From NCBI RefSeq assembly GCF_000424305.1, contig NZ_KE384162.1, positions 310,001-374,000 of the forward strand: DNA of 64,000 bases, given 5' to 3'. The DNA is from Pseudobutyrivibrio ruminis AD2017 (GTDB lineage Bacteria > Bacillota > Clostridia > Lachnospirales > Lachnospiraceae). Positions 56,720 to 64,000 of the stretch are shown here, piece after piece. A program made the position numbers and the translations under genes. The notes under the pieces are model-generated. The model worked only from the letters and a program-made list of their open reading frames with translations. It had not been told where the DNA came from and did no database searches. Position 1 is the first letter of the stretch. Every line of letters begins with the position of its first letter.

Positions 56720-58060
56720 TTAAAATGGGAAACGCATACCACGTCTGCCTTTACCCATCATATTTGGCATCTGCTTCATCATTTTCTTCGATTGCTCGAA
56801 CTGTTTAACAAAGCGGTTTACCTCTGCTATATCTAAACCAGCTCCAGCAGCAATTCTGTGCTTTCTGCTAGGATTTAGTAATTTGGGATTCTCACGCTCA
56901 GCAGGTGTCATCGATAAGATGATTGCTTCAATGTGAGCAAGCTTTTTATCATCAACAGCTCCTTCTATCTGAGCCATCTGACTAGCATTAATACCTGGCA
57001 TCATACCAAGTATAGATGTAAGTCCTCCAAGCTTTTTCATCTGCTCCATTGATGTGAGGTAATCGTTGAAATCGAATGAAGCTTTCTTTACCTTTTTAGA
57101 AAGTGCAAGTGCTGCATCCTTATCGATTTCTGCCTCTGCCTTTTCAATGAGGGATAATACATCTCCCATTCCAAGGATTCGGCTAGCCATTCTATCTGGA
57201 TGGAACTGCTCTAAATCTGAAAGCTTTTCACCCATACCAGCGTAAAGAATAGGCTTTCCTGTGACAGCCTTAATAGAAAGTGCTGCACCACCACGAGTAT
57301 CACCATCAAGCTTTGTGATGATAACACCGTCAATGCCAATCTTTTCGTCGAATGTAGATGAAACATTAACAGCATCCTGACCAGTCATGGCATCAACTAC
57401 CAAAATGGTATTGAGAATATCGATGTTTTTCTTGATAGACTCAAGCTCGTTCATCATATCCTCATCTATATGAAGACGACCAGCTGTATCGAAAATAACT
57501 ACATCAAAGCCGTTCTTCTTAGCATAATCCATAGCTTCCTTAGCTATCTTAACAGGTTTTTCCTTATCTCCTAAGGAGAAAACCTCAACCTCCTGCTTCT
57601 TTCCGTTGATCTGGAGCTGTTCAATAGCAGCTGGACGATAAACGTCACAAGCAACAAGAAGTGGTTTCTTACCACGCTGCTTTACCTTACCAGCAAGCTT
57701 TGCTGTGGTAGTTGTTTTACCGGCACCCTGAAGACCAACCATCATAATAGTAGTGATGGCACCGCCAGTACCGAAAGTAATATCTGTAACGTCAGAGCCC
57801 ATAAGATTAACAAGCTCTTCGTTAACAATCTTTATAACCATCTGTCCAGGGTTAAGACCATTCATTACATCAGAACCAATGGCGCGCTCTGTGACAGTAT
57901 TTGTAAACTGTTTTACAACTTTGAAATTAACATCAGCTTCTAGAAGAGCCATTTTAACTTCCTTAAGTGCAGCTTTAACATCTGCCTCGGAAAGTCTACC
58001 TTTGCTCTTAAGGCTTTTAAAAACCCCTTGAAGCTTCTCTGAAAGAGAATCGAATGCCAT
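56720..58060 (-). CDS. ffh: signal recognition particle protein Ffh
   Basis: SRP54 GTPase that binds signal sequences and SRP RNA and docks with FtsY. The 446 residues have an N domain (1-85), G domain with GLQGAGKTTTTAKLAG (about 107-122), DTAGR, TKLDGDTRGG, and a Met-rich M domain (about 320-446) ending in KMMKQMPNMMGKGRRGMRFPF in two parts. It starts 3 bases after ylxM. Confidence 0.97.
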   Translation of the reverse strand: MAFDSLSEKLQGVFKSLKSKGRLSEADVKAALKEVKMALLEADVNFKVVKQFTNTVTERAIGSDVMNGLNPGQMVIKIVNEELVNLMGSDVTDITFGTGGAITTIMMVGLQGAGKTTTTAKLAGKVKQRGKKPLLVACDVYRPAAIEQLQINGKKQEVEVFSLGDKEKPVKIAKEAMDYAKKNGFDVVIFDTAGRLHIDEDMMNELESIKKNIDILNTILVVDAMTGQDAVNVSSTFDEKIGIDGVIITKLDGDTRGGAALSIKAVTGKPILYAGMGEKLSDLEQFHPDRMASRILGMGDVLSLIEKAEAEIDKDAALALSKKVKKASFDFNDYLTSMEQMKKLGGLTSILGMMPGINASQMAQIEGAVDDKKLAHIEAIILSMTPAERENPKLLNPSRKHRIAAGAGLDIAEVNRFVKQFEQSKKMMKQMPNMMGKGRRGMRFPF

Positions 58061-58063
58061 ATA

Positions 58064-58399
58064 TTATAATTCCTCTAATATCATACTAGAAATACGGGAA
58101 ATTTCAGTCAAAGTATTTTCATTAACATCTCCCGCTGTCAATTCGTTAATGCGAACTACATCTTTTCTGATGTTCATAAACTTATCAACAAGATGAAGCC
58201 TGTTTTCATAATCTGATAAAAGCTTGTCGCATCTTTTTAAAATGTCGTGTACTGCCTGTCTGGAAATAGAAAGGCTGTCAGCAATCTCTGAAAGAGATAA
58301 ATCTTCATTGATGCTCATTTCATATACAGTGCGCTGATGTTCTGTTAAAAGCTCACCATAGAAATCATATAAATATCCTGATTTAATCTTATCTTCCAT
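58064..58399 (-). CDS. ylxM: YlxM-family SRP operon regulator
   Basis: A 111-residue DNA/RNA-binding-like helix-turn-helix protein (sigma-70 region 4 type) with LLTEHQRTVYEMSINEDLSLSEIADSL in parts and SRQAVHDILKR. YlxM works with Ffh and SRP in Gram-positives. It is co-transcribed with ffh, and a promoter overlapping the previous terminator precedes it. Confidence 0.93.
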   Translation of the reverse strand: MEDKIKSGYLYDFYGELLTEHQRTVYEMSINEDLSLSEIADSLSISRQAVHDILKRCDKLLSDYENRLHLVDKFMNIRKDVVRINELTAGDVNENTLTEISRISSMILEEL

Positions 58400-58423
58400 T
58401 GCTCTCCTCTTACGACCTCATAT

Positions 58424-58452
58424 AATATACTATAATTAAGAAAAGGTGTCAA
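58424..58452 (-). promoter_or_regulatory. promoter of ylxM-ffh embedded in ilvA terminator
   Basis: TTGACA (58452-58447) lies in the descending arm of the terminator stem; after 17 bases comes TATATT (58429-58424). The two elements overlap by design or chance. Confidence 0.7.
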
Positions 58453-58473
58453 GCGTTTTTACTTGACACCTTT
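58442..58473 (-). terminator. intrinsic terminator after ilvA
   Basis: Perfect 12-bp stem AAAGGTGTCAAG (58442-58453) with CTTGACACCTTT (58462-58473) and an 8-base loop containing T5; minus-strand 3' side TTCTTAATT. Confidence 0.85.
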
Positions 58474-58518
58474 CCCTCATCCGCCCCTTCGGGGCACCTT
58501 CCCCCAGAGGGGGAAGGC
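58474..58518. repeat. G/C-rich double-palindrome repeat
   Basis: Two adjacent hairpins: GCCCCTTCGGGGC (58483-58495), and CCTTCCCCC (58497-58505) with GGGGGAAGG (58509-58517). Very G/C-rich in an A/T-rich setting, next to CTCATCC. It resembles REP-like palindromic repeats that I recall from gut Clostridia genomes; no other copy lies in this window. Confidence 0.6.
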
Positions 58519-58520
58519 TA

Positions 58521-59732
58521 TTATAGTGAAGTTCTTACTATTTTTGGTCTGTAGCCTGCTTTGTCTAAGGCTTTTATGATCTGTTCCTTGTGGTCGGTGC
58601 CGAAAGCTTCAAGTGTAATGCGAAGCTCAACAGCTGCGGAACGATTGGTTGTAACAAACTGATTATGCTCAAGCTTGATAACATTTCCCTGCTCATCAGC
58701 AATAACCTGAGATACCTTTGCAAGCATACCTGGTTTATCTGGAAGTAAAACAGATACAGTAAATATTCTGTCTCTAAAGATAAGTCCCTGCTGTACAACA
58801 GATGACATTGTAATAACGTCCATATTGCCACCTGATAAAACAGAAACAACCTTTTTATCTTTAACACCTAAGTGATTCAAAGCAGCAACTGTAAGAAGTC
58901 CAGAATTTTCTACTACCATTTTATGGTTTTCTACCATATCAAGGAATGCAACAATAAGCTCATCATCATCTACTGTAATGATTTCATCGATGTTTTCCTG
59001 TAAGTATGGGAAGATATTGCTTCCTGGAGTTTTAACTGCTGTACCATCTGCAATAGTATTAACTGTTTTAAGAGTTGTAACCTGTCCCTTTTCAAAGGAA
59101 GCCTTAAGTGATGCAGCGCCGCTAGGCTCAACACCAATAACCTTAATCTTAGGATTAAGAAGCTTTGCAAGAGTAGAAACTCCTGTAGCAAGTCCACCAC
59201 CACCGATAGGAACTAAGATATATTCTACAAGTGGAAGCTCTTTAAAGATTTCCATTGCAATAGTGCCCTGACCTGTAGCAACAGCTAAATCATCAAATGG
59301 ATGAATAAATGTATATCCATTTTCTTCAGCTAACTTATAAGCATATTCACATGCTTCATCATAAACATCACCATGAAGAACTACATCGGCGCCATAGCCC
59401 TTTGTACGGTTTACCTTAATAAGAGGTGTTGTAGTAGGCATAACAATAGTTGCCTTTACTCCGTATTTGCTGGCTGCATAAGCAACCCCCTGTGCATGGT
59501 TTCCAGCAGATGCTGTAATAAGTCCCTTAGCACGTTCCTCATCTGACAATGTGCTAATTTTGTAATATGCACCTCTAAGCTTGTAAGCACCAGTAAGCTG
59601 CATATTCTCTGGTTTCAAATAAACTGTGTTACCGCATTTCTCACTAAAATAGTCGCTGTACACAAGCTTTGTTTCCTTTGTCACCTCTGTGACGATTTTT
59701 GCTGCCTCTTCAAATTTGTCCAATGTAAGCAT
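58521..59732 (-). CDS. ilvA: threonine ammonia-lyase
   Basis: PLP enzyme converting threonine to 2-oxobutanoate and ammonia. The 403 residues include the PLP-Lys motif GAYKLRGAY (about 49-57), SAGNHAQG, GGGGLATG, and a single C-terminal ACT domain (about 325-400, VLLPDKPGMLAKVSQVI). The single ACT and short length point to the catabolic (TdcB-like) or early IlvA type. I start at ATG 59732, 8 bases after AGGGAG. It is unusual between ftsY and ylxM. Confidence 0.92.
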   Translation of the reverse strand: MLTLDKFEEAAKIVTEVTKETKLVYSDYFSEKCGNTVYLKPENMQLTGAYKLRGAYYKISTLSDEERAKGLITASAGNHAQGVAYAASKYGVKATIVMPTTTPLIKVNRTKGYGADVVLHGDVYDEACEYAYKLAEENGYTFIHPFDDLAVATGQGTIAMEIFKELPLVEYILVPIGGGGLATGVSTLAKLLNPKIKVIGVEPSGAASLKASFEKGQVTTLKTVNTIADGTAVKTPGSNIFPYLQENIDEIITVDDDELIVAFLDMVENHKMVVENSGLLTVAALNHLGVKDKKVVSVLSGGNMDVITMSSVVQQGLIFRDRIFTVSVLLPDKPGMLAKVSQVIADEQGNVIKLEHNQFVTTNRSAAVELRITLEAFGTDHKEQIIKALDKAGYRPKIVRTSL

Positions 59733-59757
59733 AATCAAGTCTCCCTTTTTGTAAGCC

Positions 59758-60687
59758 TTAGCCTTCAGCGTAGAATAATGCGTCTACGAATTCATCTGCG
59801 TTGAATTTCTCTAAGTCGTCAATAGTTTCACCAACACCAATGTATTTTACTGGCAATTTTAACTCAGATTGTATTGCAATTGCAATACCTCCTTTTGCAG
59901 TTCCATCTAATTTTGTAAGAACAATACCAGAAATATCAGTAACCTCAGAAAATTCCTTTGCCTGAACTAAAGCATTTTGGCCTGTTGTACCATCTAAAAC
60001 AATAAGTGTTTCGCGGTAGGCCTCTGGAAACTCTTTTGAAATTGTATTATTAATCTTAGAAAGCTCATTCATAAGATTCTTTTTGTTATGAAGTCGACCT
60101 GCTGTATCTACTAAAAGTACATCACAATCTCTAGCCTTAGCAGCATGAACAGCATCATACACAACAGCCGCTGGATCAGAGCCCTCTGGGCCACCAACAA
60201 ATTCAACACCTGCTCTGTCAGCCCATTCCTTAAGCTGATCAGATGCTGCAGCTCTAAATGTATCAGCTCCGGCTACCATAACCTTTTTACCATTTGCTTT
60301 GAGCTTGCCGGCAAGCTTACCTATTGTAGTAGTCTTGCCAACACCATTAACTCCAATAACAAGCACAACTGATGTCTTTTTCTCAAAATCAAAAGCTGTT
60401 TCCCCAAGAGCCATCTGTTCTTTAATCTCGTTGATAAGAAATTCCTTACATTCAGATGGTTCCTTAATATGTTCCTTTTTAACAGCATCTCTTAAATCAT
60501 CAAGAATCTTTTCTGTTGTGCGCACACCAATATCGCCCATAATAAGAACCTCTTCAAGCTCTTCATAAAAATCGTCATCGATATTGGTAAATCCATTGAA
60601 AATATAATCCATGGATTTTATAAAATTGTCCCTTGTCTTTGTCAGCCCTTTTATAAGACGCTGCCAAAAGCTAATTTTTTCTGCCAT
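59758..60687 (-). CDS. ftsY: signal recognition particle receptor FtsY
   Basis: Membrane-associated SRP receptor GTPase. The 309 residues have a short N domain (1-90, no long acidic A domain), G domain GVNGVGKTTTIGKLAG (about 112-127), DTAGRLH, and TKLDGTAKGG, with GVGETIDDL and FNADEFVDALF at the end. It starts 2 bases after the smc stop; the pair smc-ftsY is standard. Confidence 0.97.
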   Translation of the reverse strand: MAEKISFWQRLIKGLTKTRDNFIKSMDYIFNGFTNIDDDFYEELEEVLIMGDIGVRTTEKILDDLRDAVKKEHIKEPSECKEFLINEIKEQMALGETAFDFEKKTSVVLVIGVNGVGKTTTIGKLAGKLKANGKKVMVAGADTFRAAASDQLKEWADRAGVEFVGGPEGSDPAAVVYDAVHAAKARDCDVLLVDTAGRLHNKKNLMNELSKINNTISKEFPEAYRETLIVLDGTTGQNALVQAKEFSEVTDISGIVLTKLDGTAKGGIAIAIQSELKLPVKYIGVGETIDDLEKFNADEFVDALFYAEG

Positions 60688-60689
60688 AA

Positions 60690-63600
60690 TTAATCATCCA
60701 ACTGTGACTCAATAAGATTTACAGAAACAAGAGCAGATACACCCTTCTCCTGCATTGTGATACCAAACAATCTATCAGCTGCGTTCATAGTACCACGTCT
60801 ATGAGTAATAACAATAAACTGTGTGTTCTTTGTAAGCTTGTGTAAGTAACCTGCAAATCTATCTACGTTTGCATCATCTAAAGCCGCCTCAATCTCGTCA
60901 AGAAGACAGAATGGTGAAGGCTTAAGATTCTGGATTGCAAATAATAGTGCAATAGCTGTAAGTGATTTCTCACCACCGGACATCTGCATCATATTGATAA
61001 GCTTCTTTCCTGGTGGCTGTGCGTTAATGATAATACCTGTCTCAAGCAAGTCTTCCTCATCAACAAGGGCGAGGGAACCATGTCCACCACCAAACAGCTC
61101 CTTAAAGGCCTTATCAAATTCTCTTTGGATATCCTTAAATCCTTCAGCGAACTGCTTTCTCATTCCTTCATCAAGCTCATCGATGATACGAACAAGAGAA
61201 GCCTCAGCCTCAACCAAATCGTCATGCTGTCCCTTAAGGAAGTTGTATCTTTCAGATAGTTCCTTAAATTCCTCAATAGCATTAACGTTAACGTTGCCCA
61301 TCGAACGGATTGCATTTTTGATTTTAGCTGCATCCTTTTTCATCTGATCTAAATCGTTGTACTCAGGATCCTTAAGCTCTTCTGCAGAATGATATGTTAA
61401 TTCGTATTCATTCCACATGTAGTTATTCTGACTAGAAATTGCATCAGCAATCTTTTCATGCTGAGAATCTAATCGGTAGATTTCCTTGTCCAAATCAGAG
61501 ATTCTATCCGAAATCTCCTGACGCTGTTCAAAGAAGTTCTTATGAGAGTTGTTTAACTCTTCACGCTTAGCAGTTGCCTCTTTGATTTCTTCCTCAAGCT
61601 GTCCAAAGGAATCATCTGATGCAGCAATCGTAGCCTTAATCTCTTCGATTCTTTGCTTTTTATTTTCTGTTTCTTCTTTTGTAGAAGCAGCATTTTCTTT
61701 GATAGAAGCAATATCTCCATCGCACTTTTCAATTTCTGAAAGTACACGATCGATATTCTGCTGAACAAAATCTACCTTCTGTCTAGCGTTAGCTTCTTCA
61801 ATCTGAACCTCAGACATTGTTCTGTTAACAGATGTCTCCATGTAGGTCTTTTCATCAACTTCATCAGAAAGCTTTTGGATTTCAGCCTTAAGTTCAGCTT
61901 CTCTATCCTCAGATTCTTTCTTTTCGAATTCGATTTCCTTCTTGCCAGAAGCGATTTCAGTAAGCTGTGACTCTAATTCTTCGCTTTCCTTTGATAATCC
62001 TTCGTAAGCAGTTAAGCTTTCCTTCTTTTGTTCGTTAGCTCTATCAAGACCAAGCTTTGCAGTATTAAGAGCAATAGCTGCAGCGTTAAGCTTTGTAGTG
62101 TTTTCTTCTCTGTCTGCCTCAAGCAATGATGCAGCAGTTTCGATTTCACCAGCTCTGTTCTTAAGCTCTTCCATCTCAGTAGATATTGTATCAAGCTTCT
62201 TTTCTAGCTCTTCGATTTCTCTGTTTCTACCAAGAAGATTAGATTTGTTCTTGAAGTGACCACCAGTCATAGAACCACCTGGGGCCAAATATTCGCCATC
62301 AACAGTAACAATATGAATACTGTAATTATTCTTCTTTGCAAGTGCTATAGCTGCATCGATGTTATCTGTAACAACAACACGTCCTAAAAGATAAGCAACA
62401 ACACCTTCAAATTTGCTATCACAGCTAACAAGCTCTGAAGCAAGACCTAGAACACCCTTTTCCTTTAGAACCTCAGTCTTTTTGAAATTACCTCTACCAT
62501 CTACAGATGTAAGAGGAAGGAATGTGGCACGGCCAAGCTTGTTTTCCTTAAGAAAGGCAATAAGCTTTTTAGCACTTGCTTCATCAGCTGTAACAATATT
62601 TTGAATGTTACCGCCAAGTGCTGTTTCGATGGCCATTTCATATTTCTTTTCTACATGGATTAAGTCAGAAACAACGCCCTCGATACCATCGATTTTGCCT
62701 TTCTGCTCCATAATCTTTCTTGTAGAATTACCATAACCTTCATAGCGCTCTGCAATATTCTTTACAGATTCAAGTCTTGTCTGAACGCGAGCTAATTCAT
62801 CCTTTTTAGCCTGAAGCTTTTCAGTATTTTCTCTGCCCTTATTCTTCCATTCAACAGCCTTTGCTGAAAATTCCTTATCCTTATCCTGAAGTGAAAGAAG
62901 CTCTTCCTGTGCCTTCTTAAAATCTTCTTCAGCTAAAGTAACAGCTACATCTAAATCTTCTTCTCTTGTTTTTCTCTCAAGGAGTCGCTGGTTAAGCTTT
63001 GCCTTACGGATATTAGTCTGCTCAAGCATTGTCTCAAGACGCTGTTCCTTAGACTTAATGGATGCTCTGTTGTTAAGCAATTCCATAATAGCTTTGTTAT
63101 CGGCTTCGATTTTTTCGTTATTAGTATTAATTGCAGCCTGTAACTCGCTATAATTATTCTTAACAGCTGTAAGTCTTTCTACTGCCTCTTCTAAAGTCTT
63201 ATCTAACTCTTCCTTTTCCTTCTTAAATTCATCTAATTGAGACTGTTTCTCGGCTTTTTCAGCTTCGATTTCAGAAACTCTGGCAGCTAAGCTTTCGTCT
63301 GTTGCATTAGCAGAACGAATCTGCTCCTCTAAAAGAAGGATTTCGTTTTCAAGCTTTCCTTTAAGAAGTGTTGAATCAGATTGATTCTTTTTTAAGGTTT
63401 CGATTTGCTCATCTAAGCCAGAAATCTGTTCTTCTAAGGAATCATATTTGGTACGAATTTCTTCCTGAGCAATCTTGCTTTCTTCCATATTAGCTTTAGC
63501 AAGATTAGTGTTCTTCTCAACCTCGTTTAAGGCAGCTGTAAGTCTATCTACCTCTAACATGAAGGAATTAACATCAATTCGCTTTAATTCCTCTTTATAT

Positions 63601-64000
63601 TTTAAATACTGCTTTGCATCCTCTGACTGCTTTTCAAGTGGTCCAATTCTTCGTTCCTGTTCTGAAAGGATGTCGTTAACACGAACAAGGTTTTCTCTTT
63701 CGCTCTCAAGCTTCTTAACAGATGCTGCCTTACGCTTTTTATATTTAACAATACCTACAGCTTCATCAAAAAGCTCACGTCTATCCTCTGGCTTACCAGA
63801 TAAAATCTTTTCAATCTGGCCCTGTCCGATGATAGAATAGCCTTCTTTACCGACACCAGTATCATAGAAAAGCTCAGAAACATCCTTTAATCTACAAGGT
63901 GTTCCATTTAAAAGATATTCGCTTTCGCCTGAACGATATACTCGTCTGGCGATAGTAACCTCTTCATAATCTACCGGAAGAACATGGTCAGAATTGTCCA
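60690..64000 (-). CDS. smc: chromosome segregation protein SMC, 5' end outside window
   Basis: Condensin subunit that organises and segregates chromosomes. About 1,103 codons are visible; the frame stays open to the right edge, and the N-terminal Walker A part is outside. At the edge it reads the SMC blocks VGKEGYSIIGQGQIE and PEDRRELFDEAVGI, followed by a long coiled coil, a hinge at about 62150-62750, a second coil, and the ABC signature MSGGEKSLTAIALLF with Walker B CLLDEIEAALDD. A Met at 63560 is internal, not the start. Confidence 0.97.
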   Translation of the reverse strand, partial: DNSDHVLPVDYEEVTIARRVYRSGESEYLLNGTPCRLKDVSELFYDTGVGKEGYSIIGQGQIEKILSGKPEDRRELFDEAVGIVKYKKRKAASVKKLESERENLVRVNDILSEQERRIGPLEKQSEDAKQYLKYKEELKRIDVNSFMLEVDRLTAALNEVEKNTNLAKANMEESKIAQEEIRTKYDSLEEQISGLDEQIETLKKNQSDSTLLKGKLENEILLLEEQIRSANATDESLAARVSEIEAEKAEKQSQLDEFKKEKEELDKTLEEAVERLTAVKNNYSELQAAINTNNEKIEADNKAIMELLNNRASIKSKEQRLETMLEQTNIRKAKLNQRLLERKTREEDLDVAVTLAEEDFKKAQEELLSLQDKDKEFSAKAVEWKNKGRENTEKLQAKKDELARVQTRLESVKNIAERYEGYGNSTRKIMEQKGKIDGIEGVVSDLIHVEKKYEMAIETALGGNIQNIVTADEASAKKLIAFLKENKLGRATFLPLTSVDGRGNFKKTEVLKEKGVLGLASELVSCDSKFEGVVAYLLGRVVVTDNIDAAIALAKKNNYSIHIVTVDGEYLAPGGSMTGGHFKNKSNLLGRNREIEELEKKLDTISTEMEELKNRAGEIETAASLLEADREENTTKLNAAAIALNTAKLGLDRANEQKKESLTAYEGLSKESEELESQLTEIASGKKEIEFEKKESEDREAELKAEIQKLSDEVDEKTYMETSVNRTMSEVQIEEANARQKVDFVQQNIDRVLSEIEKCDGDIASIKENAASTKEETENKKQRIEEIKATIAASDDSFGQLEEEIKEATAKREELNNSHKNFFEQRQEISDRISDLDKEIYRLDSQHEKIADAISSQNNYMWNEYELTYHSAEELKDPEYNDLDQMKKDAAKIKNAIRSMGNVNVNAIEEFKELSERYNFLKGQHDDLVEAEASLVRIIDELDEGMRKQFAEGFKDIQREFDKAFKELFGGGHGSLALVDEEDLLETGIIINAQPPGKKLINMMQMSGGEKSLTAIALLFAIQNLKPSPFCLLDEIEAALDDANVDRFAGYLHKLTKNTQFIVITHRRGTMNAADRLFGITMQEKGVSALVSVNLIESQLDD

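Noticed and set aside
63558-63560. ATG as the start of smc
   Set aside because: The frame continues upstream to the window edge with clear SMC N-terminal motifs, so this Met is internal.

Overview
The window is 64 kb of a low-G+C Firmicutes chromosome, most likely a Lachnospiraceae member close to Butyrivibrio/Pseudobutyrivibrio. This is inferred from gene order, the class III (strictly anaerobic) ribonucleotide reductase, the fhs gene, CIRCE control of groESL and Clostridia-type proteins. Every gene I can support is on the minus strand, so transcription runs from high to low coordinates. I found no rRNA, tRNA, CRISPR array, transposase or prophage.

From the right edge: smc (N-terminus outside the window) and ftsY lead into ilvA, then ylxM-ffh-rpsP-khpA (SRP and early 30S genes). 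A complete oligopeptide ABC operon (oppA-B-C-D-F, 48.5-55.7 kb) with its own promoter, long leader and internal terminator splits the usual rpsP-khpA / rimM-trmD-rplS order. After it come a small membrane protein gene, rimM, trmD, rplS, two signal peptidases around rbgA, rnhB, a FliK-like and a FlhB-C-like gene, yraN and a DUF512 radical-SAM-like gene. Then come der-plsY, gpsA, nrdD-nrdG with NrdR boxes, dut, parE-parC, a HAD phosphatase and three membrane or lipase-like genes.

The left half holds groES-groEL (CIRCE), degV-purA-DUF4340, rpsO, pnp, an ABC-F gene, rex with a coiled-coil partner gene, a CBS/CorC protein, yebC-glgA, ftsK-fhs-(zinc ribbon/TPR protein), and rlmH-pdp-phoH-(7TM HD protein)-ybeY-DUF3048 lipoprotein.

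The gene content is mostly core cell machinery: translation, secretion, replication, envelope and nucleotide supply. The unusual material is between genes and in a few altered proteins. (1) Long intergenic stem-loops lie about 25-40 nt upstream of start codons. Three of them (before nrdG, gpsA and der) share an asymmetric TTAC/TA internal loop flanked by stems of different sequence that still pair; a fourth looks like an inverted relative. (2) The opp operon sits inside the ribosome-maturation cluster and has enlarged OppA and OppC proteins. (3) The 7TM HD-family protein beside PhoH has lost its catalytic H/HD residues. (4) There are candidate Rex, NrdR and HrcA operators, and a ylxM-ffh promoter whose -35 lies in the preceding terminator. 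All functional statements come from reading motifs by eye; no search or folding program was run.
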